A DNA stretch of 64,000 nucleotides from Calycina herbarum. Its lineage: Eukaryota; Ascomycota; Leotiomycetes; Helotiales; Pezizellaceae. The DNA lies in the NCBI GenBank assembly GCA_001414485.1, contig LLEY01000056.1, positions 62,001-126,000 of the forward strand. Direction: 5' to 3'. The translations under genes were made by a program, and so were the position numbers. Shown here one piece after another: positions 33,390-44,446 of the stretch. A model generated the notes under the pieces. That model had not been told where the DNA came from. It ran no database searches and was given only the letters and a program-made list of their open reading frames with translations. Positions within the stretch are counted from its first letter, which is position 1. Each line of letters starts with the position of its first letter.

Positions 33390-36300
33390 AGAACTGTGGT
33401 TCTTTGGTATTTTGATTATCCACCCTTTACTGTTTGTTTGGGGAAAAGCATGTCCGTTTACCTCTTCTTATCATAATTCCAGAAAAGTGCAATCACGGCT
33501 ACCCAAGAAAAATATTAGGTGAACCCTCAATACAAAATCAACCCTCGCTGCACCCTCAATTACCATTGCTTCTGTCTGATTCGCGCCTGTTGCACCCCCC
33601 TTTTTTTGTAAACAGATGAGGATTAAATAAGCGAGAATACCTTTTTGCCATAAATCAACAAAATGGGTCAAAATGACAAGCTGTATTAAAGGCCAGGTGA
33701 GTTATCGAAGGCCCGTTTTCGTGTCTGAACGTTTCTGCGATGTTGGATTTCTGAGGTGATGGACGAAGTAATGGGGGGAATAATATCAATAAGAGGCAAA
33801 AGTGCTTGAAAAAGGAGCAAGCACAGACAAGTTGGCGGGTGCAACCTTGAAAATAGACATGAATCTCGTCATCAGCAGAAGAACTTTATTCCATAAACAT
33901 CCATAAAAACCCAGTTCCATCGGCAAGTAACGAAAACGGAAGGTCTGCCCCTAAAAATAACGCCAGCCACCCTCGCATGCTACCTATATACCTTCTTTAG
34001 TTCGGTGATGTGCGCGAAGCAGAGTAGGTGAGTAAAATTTTCGGTCTCCCACAATTTCCTAAACTTGTTTTCGCCGGCTGGTTACAACGAGGGGCAAGAC
34101 ATTCTAAGGTTTTCTCAACTTGAACTAGAACAAATTCTTGAAAACTTGAGCTGTTAAGTTGGCTTCAAGAGGAATTATATCTTGATGTCAGGTTTTTGTT
34201 CCCCGTATGCTCATAGAGAAATATTAGTTGTTGAAATTCCGTGAACCTTTGCCGATTCCGCCAGGTTTCTTCTCAGCCAGTGTTTCTGCTTACAACAGTT
34301 GCTCACAAGTATACTGTGAATTTCGACATGGGAAGATATACCAGAGATTCTTCATTTTGTTCTCTACGTCCTACTTTGTAGTACTTGGCTACTGAATCCG
34401 GGGGATTTTCAACACACGTCAGAAGTGCGAGCAAGCTGGGGGGCTGCCATCAACGGGGCCTTCTGGCTTGGGGTGGATGATTTAAGGGTCGGTGGAGGGT
34501 CCTCACGGGGAGGGGAAAAGTGTCGGAATTTCCTCCTGCGTAGAACCCCACCGTTACCATAATAGGATGTCTAGAAGAGTTCAGAAAAATACTAAAAAAA
34601 TCTAGAATGAATCCCCAATCCCTAATTGCTGATATAAAAAGGTTACATCTATTTTGATTGCTGTGTTTTAGTTTTCCTTTTAGATTTAAGACTATTCTTC
34701 GAGGGAACAAATTCCGATACCTTTTCCGTCCCCGTAGAGAGGGTATCTAGTACAGTATATTAGCGCGACCGTAATGGGCACAAGGCGCAGTTGTTGGGGT
34801 ACTTGAGGGCAAAAAGCCTACTTAGAAGGACATCACTTGCAACAAGAATTTTGCTTTACCTCACCCTAATTCAAACTCGGCAAATCTCGTTTTCGACGAC
34901 GAAAAAGTGTGCATATGGAGACAGGGACGGGGGTATTGGGTTGTCACTATGCTGAAATGATCATTTCTTTGTCTGTTTTTCACTCAAGAGTTTCCACCTT
35001 TGCTTGACGATCCCATTCATTTGCTCCTTCCTTCGGTCCTGCAACAATTATCCTTCTCAATGGGAGCTTCTCGTGAGGCTGGGTCGCTCTTTTCCCTCAC
35101 ACCCAACACAACACCAGCGAGGCATTTCTAGCCGCAAGCGCCTGTCTCTCGCAAGGAAGGAACACCATGACTGACGACCCCAACAGAAAACTTCAAAACC
35201 CTCGCGTCCTCTCTTCCTCTTCTACATCTCAACATTTCTTCTCCATCAACAACCCGACTCGCCCCCCAAACCCCTCCATTACACGCACTCCCAAGGCTTC
35301 TAGTTTCTGCGAGGCCAATTCCTTGCCCGCGGTCATGCCCTTTGACATTCCTCGGTAGCTCAGAATACTCACATGTGTCCCCGTGGCTCTGGTCGGTCTC
35401 ATTGGCAGGCGTGGCTCCCTGGGTTGGGAGACTTTATTTTCTTCACGGCTTTTGTCTTTGTTTCTTGGCTTTCGGTTCCTGGTGGGGGAGTGGTAAGTTC
35501 TGGGAGGTTGTTTCTGACCTGTTGAGTTCACGAAATCCTTCCCGAATTTCTCGATGATGGTGCTGTCGGCTGACAATTCCTCTGAGAGATGAGATGGACA
35601 GTCCGTGGGACTACAGACCTCACTGGTCTCCATAGAGAGCTTTCTCTTTTGGTCGCGAACTGAGGGAACCAGGTATTTTTCGATCATGGAGCTTTCATCA
35701 ACATAACCCATCTCCATCACCCTGAGCCAGGTGAAGGCACCCACAGACATATCACCCTCTCAGAGAGTCATGACCGAGGCCAACTCCTCGTTCGGAAAGG
35801 ACTCGATCATGTTTTCAATGGCCCTTTGTTGGGGGTATGTCGTTATTTTTCACTTCTCTTTTCTCCCTCTCTGTGCTCTGTGCTCTTCCATGCTAATCAA
35901 ACTCCAGGAATTGGCGGTCTAGACTCGCAATGTCGTTCCCCAACTTATCGCACACACTTCTGCGGAGTCCAAAGGAAGGCCACGACATGCACTTCAACCT
36001 CGCCAGGGAAAGAACAATTTTGACAATACTCGACCTCACGACAACCCTGCTCAGAGGAGCCGAGGTGATGAGGCGATGAGGTCAGGTTATGCGATGACCA
36101 CCTTGCCCTCGTCAGGGAAGGAACGATCTTGACCTCAAGACAATAAACGCCGAGAGACACCAGCCCAGACAATCCTCGACTTGTACCAGATAGCCAACTG
36201 ACTGTACCTACGGAGGACACCACCAAAAATATAGAGACTACAGGGCACTACGCTCTAATGAATCTGCCCTGAAGGCTTCTAATTATCTGCCAGCCCTGTA

Positions 36301-36660
36301 GGAAGCGTCAATAGCAGCCTATGGGAAGGCCTCCCAGCCTTGAATTACAGGAAGCTCCACTCAGATTGCCCTTCAGGGCACCTTACAGCGCATTACTGCG
36401 CACTGCCCTGTATTCTCCATACTTTTATTTCGTCCTCCGTATAGGTAAACTCGACTATTTTGAAGGGTAAACGACTATTATACTGCTTTTGAAACACGAC
36501 CAAATACCTATTACAGTGAAAAGCCCCAATAAAACATCATTGTCGTCGAACCAAGATCAACAAACAACAGAAAAGAAACCCAAGATGTGTACAAAGTAAG
36601 TCGGAACAAACTCCCCAACTTGTCCAACTTCCATAACGTATATACTTCCCCTTTACCTAT
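33390..36660. other. Gene-poor region of 3.3 kb with a MITE
   Basis: No supported gene. A 63-codon frame with a good start context (CACCATGA) begins at 35,167 and a 173-codon frame runs on the minus strand from 35,750 to 35,229; they overlap and neither has a recognisable domain. A diverged direct repeat (about 35,998-36,035 and 36,106-36,143, beginning CCTCGYCAGGGAARGAAC) precedes the MITE at 36,205-36,447. Confidence 0.5.
36205..36447. mobile_element. MITE-like element with imperfect terminal inverted repeats
   Basis: The left end reads TACCTACGGAGGAC and the reverse complement of the right end reads TACCTATACGGAGGAC. Similarity continues inward for about 45 bases to a shared CAGGGCA block (36,241-36,247 and 36,404-36,410 as complement), and more weakly to a second GCCCTGAAGG block on each side. 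The length is about 243 bp with no coding capacity. A TA dinucleotide lies at both ends, which would fit a Tc1/mariner-type target duplication. It sits about 210 bases downstream of the 2EXR gene's stop. Confidence 0.7.
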
Positions 36661-38004
36661 TCATCTAGTTTCCTCGGAAACCCAACTCTTCCATCTCCTC
36701 ATATCGCCAAGATTCTTCTGCACATCCCAAACTCCATCTTTGTAATCACTCATCTGTCTCCCACCCCTCCTTACACTTTTGATTCCAACTTTTGGAGCGA
36801 TTCTCCTCGCATTCCCACTTTCGCTTTCAATTGCACTCTCGCCCTCAATGGTTCCCCCTTCTCTTCGCTCTTCTCTTTCCCCTTCCCGACCCGGTAAACC
36901 CACCCACAACCTCTCAAACCACTCATTCAAGTTCTGAACCACTCCCTTGGCAGGTTCCGTTTGTCCAGCAGGAATAAACTCATACTCCACAAGCGGTTCT
37001 CTAAACCCCAAAGAATGTTTCCCATAATACCATCTATCCTCAAGTGCCCCCCTATCATCATCAGGAATAATATACACCTCCCTGACCGGTCTCTCTTTCA
37101 ATGCATAAAGAGCATTTCTCAACCCATCCCAAGTCCCATCTCGTTCTCTCAACCAGAGTTTGCGATCTAAAGCTAGATACTGTAATCCTGGGAGTTCAAG
37201 AAAGGGAGAAGGGGAAGAGAAGAAATTCCGAAGATGGGGTTGGGAAAATTCTGGTCCGAGGTAAACTGTATCTCGGTTGTAGGAGAGGTAGATTCTTTGG
37301 GGTGCGTAGGGCATTACTTTTTCTTCTCCGCCTGGACCATCGGGGTTGAGGAAGTTGGAGCGGGGACGAGCTTGGTATTCTGGGTCTGCGTAAGGGTTTT
37401 GGGGGTGGTAACGCCAGGGGATGTATAACTCGGATGGATTATAGTCTTTCCAGAAAGAGATACCAATCTCTTCAAGTTGATATATCCGAAGACCTTCAAG
37501 GCGGGATTCTCGGCTGGTGTGTAGGATTGAAGGGACGGTGTGAGGTCCTACACTTATCTTGAGCGGTGAGAGTTCGTGAGCTGGTTTCCAGGTTCTGAGC
37601 TCTATTACTCGTGATTCTGGGGCCGAAAGGGACCATATTCGGACTCGTAGCTCAGGGGGTAGCTTGATGAAGTTGAGAAAGGTTGTGTGCTTGAATTTTG
37701 GGGATTCTAGACTTGGTTTTTGCTTTTTGGAGACGTAACGAGAGGCTGGTGTAGGAGTCCATTTGACACGGGCATGGGGAAAGGGATTGGGTGTGTAGTA
37801 AGCGAGCCCAGGCCCTAAAGGGGCAGGTGGAGGTTGTGGAACTGGGGGAGGAACACCAGGAGGAGGTGGAGGGGGTGGAGGGGGAGGGAAAGCAAGTGCA
37901 GGCGTATAATACGGATTGCCAGTTCCCCATCCAGTGTTATTAGCTGTTGCAGCACCCAGCTGCCTTTGTGATGTGCATACTGAGCATTGACATGTTGTTG
38001 ACAT
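36661..38004 (-). CDS. 2EXR-domain protein
   Basis: Single exon, 447 aa. The N-terminus is disordered, with a run of ten prolines (residues 40-49) and further Pro-rich sequence to about 66. The 2EXR-like domain starts near residue 107 with FLNFIKLPPELRVRIWSLS, followed by SILHTSRESRLEGLRIYQ. Later come RIYLSYNRDTVYLGPEF and LELPGLQYLALDRKLW, which fit the same fungal family. 2EXR proteins are very common in filamentous fungi and have no agreed biochemical function; the family name comes from a repeated E-X-R pattern. The C-terminal ~80 residues are charged and may be disordered. Two cysteine pairs at the very N-terminus (CQCSVC) are unusual but isolated. Confidence 0.83.
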   Translation of the reverse strand: MSTTCQCSVCTSQRQLGAATANNTGWGTGNPYYTPALAFPPPPPPPPPPGVPPPVPQPPPAPLGPGLAYYTPNPFPHARVKWTPTPASRYVSKKQKPSLESPKFKHTTFLNFIKLPPELRVRIWSLSAPESRVIELRTWKPAHELSPLKISVGPHTVPSILHTSRESRLEGLRIYQLEEIGISFWKDYNPSELYIPWRYHPQNPYADPEYQARPRSNFLNPDGPGGEEKVMPYAPQRIYLSYNRDTVYLGPEFSQPHLRNFFSSPSPFLELPGLQYLALDRKLWLRERDGTWDGLRNALYALKERPVREVYIIPDDDRGALEDRWYYGKHSLGFREPLVEYEFIPAGQTEPAKGVVQNLNEWFERLWVGLPGREGEREERREGGTIEGESAIESESGNARRIAPKVGIKSVRRGGRQMSDYKDGVWDVQKNLGDMRRWKSWVSEETR

Positions 38005-38576
38005 GGAATCCGTATTTTGACGGATGGGCTACGATCAATTAGCGACGCACGAGAGCGGAAGGTGTAATGTAAACTTGCCACTCTGAAGATCATTGCAGCC
38101 CAACGCCAACTCCCAGTTCACTTCCTCTATCAGAATCCACATTTCTATGGAGATCGTCGTTCCTTTCATATATCACCACCACTGTGCCTCTCGCCCATCT
38201 CCAATACATTTCTCACTCCCCTCCTTCATCCAATTGATTCTCGCTCACCTCATTATTATCACTTCCATTCGTATAAGCCTTATATAGTCAGCCGCGCCAT
38301 TCATGGTGAGGCGTTCAAAATATGCGCTCCAATTGACCAGTGGTGTTGTGGTTCGCAAAACACAAGGCTGACGGCCGCAGAAGCGACCCTGACTGAACCT
38401 CCAAGCGAGTCCAACAAGCTGCCCCTCCATCATTAGGCAAACTCTCAATGTCCAATAGATCACCAGCCTCACTCACGCATCACAAAAACATCCGAATAAT
38501 CTCACGGTCACTTTGTCACCCACGAGCCTCATTCTGGAACACCCGCACTAAGACTTCTCCTGTCACCGCCCGAAAA
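38005..38576. promoter_or_regulatory. Divergent intergenic region between 2EXR and FSH hydrolase genes
   Basis: About 570 bases shared upstream of two divergently transcribed genes. C/T-rich leader sequence is visible towards the hydrolase. No specific site was recognised. Confidence 0.45.
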
Positions 38577-39533
38577 ATGACGACGAATGGCGCCCCTCCT
38601 CCCACCGACGCCTCGCCGCGAAAGTTAAAAATCCTCATGCTGCATGGTAAGGCTACCTCCAAACCCCCACCGGGTATAGAAAGATACATGACGAGCTAAC
38701 TCTTACCCCCAGGCTTCACACAATCCGGCCCCCTCTTCCGCTCCAAAACCCGCGCCCTCGAAAAACTCCTCATCAAAGCCTTCCCCGCAACCCCTAAATC
38801 CCTCTACCCCGGCGGTGTTTCCCTCATCTATCCTACGGGTCCCATACTGCTTCAACCCGCAGATATACCCGGCTTCTCGATCTCCGATGCTTCCGGCGAG
38901 GAACGCGATGCCTGGGGGTGGTGGACGAAATCTCCTTTCTCTGCTGCTTCCTACCCTACAGGCGACGAGAAGGATGTCGAGTATGCGGGGTTGGCAGAGG
39001 GTATGGCTGTGATGAGGGATACGATAAAGGAGAATGGGGGTGTGGATGGGGTGATTGGTTTCAGTCAAGGGGGATGCGCATCCTTATTTGTTGCTTCACT
39101 TCTTGAACCGGGTCGTGCGGAATCATTCAAACAGAAGAATAAACTCGGGGAAGAGGAACTAAAATTTCTCGATGGCTGGGAGGACTTGCAGAAATTGCAG
39201 CAGGAGAAGGTGGGTGGGTTGAAGTTTGCCGTTTCATACAGTGGGTTCTTCGCTCCAAGTGAGAGATACGATGCCTTTTATGATCCAAAGATTCAGACGC
39301 CCAGTTTACATTTTATCGGAAGTTTGGATAGCGTCGTTGAAGAGAGTCGTCCTCTGGGGTTGATAGACAGATGCGAGGAAAAGACTAGAAAGGTTGTCTA
39401 CCACCCGGGAGGCCATTTTGTACCTGTTGGAAAAGAGATGGCTTCTGTTTTGGTTGGCTTCGTGCGAGAAAGCACAACAGTGGTCGAAGAGAAGAAGGAA
39501 GAAAGTGTCGAAGATATGGATTTTCCATTTTAG
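38577..39533 (+). CDS. FSH-family serine hydrolase
   Basis: Two exons, 38577-38646 and 38713-39533, give 296 aa. The fold start is typical: KILMLHGFTQSGPLFRSKTRALEKLL, with the intron inside HG|F. The nucleophile motif is GVIGFSQGGCASL (Ser in G-F-S-Q-G-G). HFIGSLDSVV carries the likely catalytic Asp, and YHPGGHFVPV the His. WGWWTKS in the lid region is another FSH pattern. FSH1-like enzymes are small cytosolic alpha/beta hydrolases related to dihydrofolate-reductase-linked human OVCA2; fungal members act on esters and sometimes in secondary metabolism. No biosynthetic cluster surrounds this one. The tail is acidic. The 3' end faces Rpn5 with 165 bases between stops. Confidence 0.93.
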
Positions 39534-39698
39534 AGAAACATATTACGACTTGACGATTTGCATAGCGCGGAGTTTTGGGAGATACATAGACAAGAGATAT
39601 TAGAATCATTGCTCACGGGATTTTTGATACCTAGAGTCTAGACTAGTATACAGAGGCATCAAAATAGAAAATAAGCTATTAGAACAAATCCATGCCTT

Positions 39699-41333
39699 CT
39701 AATGCACCTTTCCTGTTTTTGAATCCTTCGGTGGCTTCGTTGGTTGAATTCTGGCCATCATCTCTTCCTTGGTGATCAAATGATCAATTCTCTCCAACAG
39801 GCCCAACAAGCTCTTCATATTACCACTCCACTCATTCAATACATCATCCGCATCTCTTGGCTTAGCAAAGTTGACAATACGTGCAGGTCGATCGATCTTG
39901 GCGTAGACCGTCTTTGCAGTAACCAACTCGCTGATGTACTTTTCAGTCTCATCCTCTGTCAAATCGAGAAGCTGTGTCAATCGTGGCATCTGGATTCGGG
40001 TATAGTATTTGGCAATAACGCGGACATTGTGCTCAATGACACGCTTTCGTAGGTCCTCCCATCGTTGGTTGGCCTTTGCATCTGCAGATTGTCCTGGAGA
40101 TACATCAAAAACATCAGTTGAGCAGAGATGAGGACCGAAGAGCTTTGAAACTTCAGGCCATCGCATGAGTTCATGGACGGTAAAGAGCTTCAGAAGTTGG
40201 GCTTCGAGGGAGACTTGTGAGTTTCGGGCGTCTTTGTGGACTCGGTGGAGGAGGTCGGATTGTTCGTTGTCATATGGGGCTAGGATGACATAGTAGATAA
40301 TTCGTTGCAAGACCTAAAGCTGTTAGTTCGTGCTAGACTACTTCAGGCCAATAAACTTACTGATTGAAGCTTCGATGGGTCCTCCTCCACAGCCTCGGTA
40401 TCGAGAACTTGTCTGTAATGCTTGCAAGCATCAAGATACTTGTCGTCGTGCTTCGCCAGGGTGATTTGTTGCTCGTAGTATCGTAGCTTCAAATCTGTGA
40501 CATCATCCTCGATGGGTTCTAGCACATCTTCCCCCTTCTCTCTTCTCTTTTCGCGGGCCTTCTTCTCATTTGCTACCTGCTCTTCAGTCTTTTTGGGTTT
40601 TCTCGAAAGGTATTTGGTGCTAATCTTTCGGCTCAAAATTCCAGCTTGTGTCCAGTCATCGTTCTCTATGCATAGCGCAACTTGAGCCAAAATGAATTCT
40701 GTCTTCTCCCGTCGCTCCATAGAACCAAATGTTTCAACCTGCAACTCGCACAAGATATCTGCGGCGGCCTTCAAGTCGCCCTGTTCCTTCTTGATGTCCG
40801 ACAGAATCCTGGTAACACGAGCCCGCTCAACCTCCACGAATATCTTTCCCTCGGTGACCGTCCGCAGAGTCTCGATGACTGTCAACTTTGTGGCCAAATC
40901 CGGGGTCGCGTCCAAAAAGCTCATCACCACCTGAACCATATTCGTCGTAGCTTGTTTGAGTTGACCATGTTTCTTAGAAAGTAACAAGACTTGCTCATTC
41001 AATAAACTCCAATCCCCCGAATCTTTGCTGATTGTTACAATTGCGACAAGAACTCGAGATGTGGATGCGAGATCTGATGCCTTGCGGGTTGTTAGTAAAT
41101 AGAAGGCTGGATGAGGACTATTCGGGGCGCACCTGTCTGGTTTGTTTCTCTAAAGCTGTGAGCTTCTCGATCGCTGCTTGGACATTGGTCTATCGAGCAT
41201 CGATATTAGCAGATATACCAATAGATCAATGCAATGAATGAATTACCCTTGCAAGCTTCTCGGCTTCTGGAATTTGTTGGTCGACTTCCTTGGAGAAGTC
41301 CTTGTCAGGCTTCAAGATCTGGCCGTCCGACAT
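39699..41333 (-). CDS. rpn5: 26S proteasome regulatory subunit Rpn5 (PSMD12)
   Basis: Four exons on the minus strand: 41333-41247, 41189-41133, 41080-40361 and 40313-39699, giving 492 aa, the usual length. Rpn5 is a PCI-domain scaffold in the proteasome lid. It contacts the deubiquitinase Rpn11 and the core particle, and in some fungi is shared with the COP9 signalosome. The N-terminus (MSDGQILKPDKDFSKEVDQQIP) and the repeated helices (LLLSKKHGQLKQATTNMVQ, RVTRILSDIKKEQGDLKAAADILCELQVETFGSME, LRYYEQQITLAKHDDKYLDACKHYRQ) form the solenoid. The PCI part in the last exon contains NVRVIAKYYTRIQMPRLTQLLDLTEDETEKYISELV and KIDRPARIVNF. Introns are 47-57 nt. A sequence one base off the yeast PACE motif (GGTGGTAAA instead of GGTGGCAAA) lies about 90 bases upstream. 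Confidence 0.97.
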
Positions 41334-42303
41334 GGCTGCGGGAATCGTATCGAGGATGGGGGGATGATTGTTATCTTGGGATCAACTTGTATTATGGAAG
41401 AGATTGGTGGGAAGGGTGGTGGGTGGTAAAATAATTACAAGTTGATGAGGTTTAGGTACAGCTTGACGACGCGGCGATGCTGAAGCTTGCCTTGCTGATT
41501 GCGCGCGATAGGTAGCTGCGACCCGCCGTACCCCCATGTGACCAAATATAAATACGGACGACTTAGCTCGCTAAGGGAAACATCAACAACGAGTCGAGAA
41601 TAGTTTCTCTTAGAAAACATTCCTATACCGGAGGTAACATCGAATCTTCCAGATGGCATGCTAGTGTCACCTTGATGGTGTCGATGATGGTTCACCTTAT
41701 TACGTACTGAGGTTTGTCCGACTTCAACTGGAGGAAGACGCGAGCATTGAATAGATCGAAGTTCAATTATGTCTTGCCTTTATACTTCCTCTTTTCATGT
41801 ATCGATCTGTCGCTTCGGACCGCGCTAGTTGCTGTCGTAATTCTCTCTCAGCCGCCTCCCTCAAGGTTCACGATGCCTTCTGTACGGAGGTATACCGCAG
41901 AATGAGAGGGTGACAGGAGCTCCACCCAATCATCGAATAGCTCTCCTCCCTTTGAAGCTTCATCTCTCTCCTGTATCGAACTCTCGTCTCAGATGACGCT
42001 AGCCTCAAGCCGCGCTAGTTGCTGTCGTCACCCTCTACTGCCACTTCTCTTGGATACTTAAGCTTCGAGAGGTTTCCTTCTCCTCAACCTTTTTCTACTC
42101 TCCTTCAACTCTTCTTTCGCCAACACCATCTTCGTCTTCATTGCACCTTTCAAGCTTCGACCTGTCTACCAGAAACTTCCGAAGTTCTTGGGCTGACTTC
42201 GATCGTTGACAGCTCACCTTCCTCCGCACTCGCAAGCGTCTTTCCTGGCTTCGCCTTTCTTCTTTCCTGTCGATCTCTCGAGCATCAAGTTATATCCCAC
42301 AAA
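41334..42303. promoter_or_regulatory. Divergent region between Rpn5 and BTB genes with a short repeat
   Basis: About 970 bases. An 18-base sequence CGCGCTAGTTGCTGTCGT occurs twice (about 41,821 and 42,012). Each copy is preceded by CTGTATCGA/ATGTATCGA-like sequence, suggesting an old local duplication with a period near 190 bases. The last 300 bases are pyrimidine-rich leader of the BTB gene. Confidence 0.5.
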
Positions 42304-43141
42304 ATGCCCAACACAAGACGTAGTTCGTCTGGTGCCAATTGGATTACCTCAGGGGATCCTCCAAGAACCCCACCTACACCAAAGGTCAAGGCCCTTGTCA
42401 GATCATCTTCCCGAAAGGATGACAGCCCCAGAAGACCTTCGTTCATGTAAGTCAGATGTCTTTTGGGTAAGCATCCCCTTTCTAACTCAACTGCTTAGGA
42501 ATTCCAACTCAATTGTCACCATAATCATTAACCAAAACGGCAAGAATACTTTTTTCTCCGTTCACACGTCCTACCTAACCGCCTATTCGGCCTATTTCAG
42601 AGCTGCTTTGAACGGCTCCTTCACCGAAGCTCAAACGTTGAAGTTCGAATTCAATGATATTTCCCCCAGTGTCTTTGATATTTTTGTCTCGTGGGCATAC
42701 ACACAGAAGATCGTGGACTCGGCCGGAAATGCCCCCATCTTTCATCACCTCGTGGAGCTTTGGCTCTTGGGCGACCGCTTCCAGATCCCGCGAATCCAAA
42801 ACGAGGCTCTCGTGGCTATGAACAGCCAGGCCGGCGTATTAAACAGAGTACACTCCATGATTTCGTTTCACCACGTTTACGATAATACGATGGATGAAAG
42901 CCCTCTTCGTCTTTTTCTCGCAGCCTTGTCATCCCAATCCTTGATGAAGGAAGCCAAGACAATTCAATTGCCGGAGCAGTACCCTCACCAAATGCTGGTC
43001 GACATGTTCAACTGGGGCGCCACACACCACAAAAAGCTAGCGAAATTCACACAGGCCGATCTAGAGAAATTTTACGTCTCTCAAGATGAAGTAATTCAAT
43101 ATCCCATCATTGAACTAGGGGATCCACTGACATCTGACTAG
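42304..43141 (+). CDS. BTB/POZ-domain protein
   Basis: Two exons, 42304-42446 and 42499-43141, give 261 aa. The intron is typical (GTAAGT, branch-like CTAACTCAAC, TTAG). The N-terminal 48 residues are Ser/Arg/Pro-rich and disordered. The BTB fold begins with NSNSIVTIIINQNGKNTFFSVHTSYLTAYSAYFRAALNGSFTEA and continues with FEFNDISPSVFDIFVSWAYTQKI, then LWLLGDRFQIPRIQNEAL. BTB domains dimerise and often link substrates to Cullin-3 ubiquitin ligases; many single-domain fungal members have no known partner. The same frame is open further upstream (to 42,019), but that part is a pyrimidine-rich leader, so the ATG at 42,304 is preferred. Confidence 0.88.
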
Positions 43142-44446
43142 TCAACCACCTCTCTTAGGAGTGTTGGCTCACTAACTTCGCCAGCTTCGCCAGTCTCACC
43201 TTCTAACAGCTTCTCAAGCGGCTCCACCTTTGCTGGCGGCTTTTGAATTTGGTTCGGGCTTTATTGAGTTCTTGTTCGAGGATGAAAGTGAAGGGTTTAC
43301 TTGTATTACGAGTTACGGATGAGGTGGCTTATGTGTTTCGAAATACCTTGATGATGTCATGGAAATGGGCTCTAATGTTTGCATGTTTTTCTTTTTCTTT
43401 TTTTCTTTCGATTTCAAGGGGTTTTATTGTGTTCATCGGGCAGATCATTGCAGACACCTTCATCTGAGATGAGGCATGTTGATATGAAGACGCGAAATCG
43501 TATCCCGAGGTGTGGGTTCATAATATCGTCAAGGGCCACTTTGGAATGTTTTCTTTACTTTTGTTTCAATACGTATATCATGCAGGAGTTGAGGGTCAAA
43601 GGATGAGGAATTATGGAAGGCAGTCGGCTCTGGTAGCAAGTCTGGAATTTCCTGTACGATCAAGCCTGTCAAAAATTTCTCGAGTTGAAGATGATGATGA
43701 GCTGGGCTCAGATTTCTCTCTACGACTATGGTAACTTCTATCTGGACCCCCGAATTGCGCTGGAACTTGGCTTTGGGTTGGACTGTGGGAGGTCAAGAAA
43801 GCTGGGGCTCTTGTTGTGGAATCATTGTACATCAATCACGACGCGGGATGAAAATCGGAAACAATTGAAAGCTTTGAAATAATTCCTGACTCTTCTCTTC
43901 TGGTGTTGAAATTACTGTGTTGCAAAGGTGCTAATTCCAAATCGTGCATGCTGGCAACGCCATAGGATACCTGCTAGTTTTCCCAGCTATTCGCAGGTCA
44001 CCTATGAATAGCAATGTAAATAAGTCGTTCTATTTGTAGGTCACCTACAAATAGCTTTTCGAATCATGCCCAACTCAAACTCTACGTCTGGTTAGTTGGT
44101 CCGAGGGAGGAAAAGTAAGAGTACTCTTCAGAGTCAGTGGTATAATCTTCCTTCCGTGCAAGGTCATTCCATATAAACTCAAGATCGCACATCTCACCCA
44201 TCAGAAAAACTCTTCATCAAGAATTTGAAGAACAGAGCAATTCCAAATGCACCATTGGAACCATGAGCTCACTTTATTCAAGACAAAACTCACTCCTCCC
44301 TTGGAATCGGATAGCGTTTTTAAATTAATATACAAATATACATTAACGTGGTTTATCACCGAGTCGCGCATATCACCGAGTCGCGTACTTTTCTACTACC
44401 CCACCACCTTAAAATGTAATAAAACCACTATAACATATTAAAATTA
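43142..44446. other. Intergenic; transition from gene-rich to transposon-rich sequence
   Basis: About 1.3 kb. Two related palindromes lie at 43,986-44,054 (listed separately). GC content falls from about 44,290 on. Two copies of TATCACCGAGTCGCG, 17 bases apart (44,354 and 44,371), lie just outside the pogo relic. No gene was recognised. Confidence 0.5.
43986..44054. repeat. Pair of related palindromes with AGGTCACCT core
   Basis: The second, 44,030-44,054, is a perfect palindrome with 12-base arms around a single C (CTATTTGTAGGT, C, ACCTACAAATAG). The first, 43,986-44,012, shares the same core and outer arms (GCTATT...AATAGC) but has three unpaired positions in each arm. They are separated by 17 bases. 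Confidence 0.75.

Noticed and set aside
35229..35750. 173-codon minus-strand frame, and a 63-codon plus-strand frame with good start context at 35,167
   Set aside because: They overlap each other, have low-complexity translations and no domain. Without transcripts neither can be supported.
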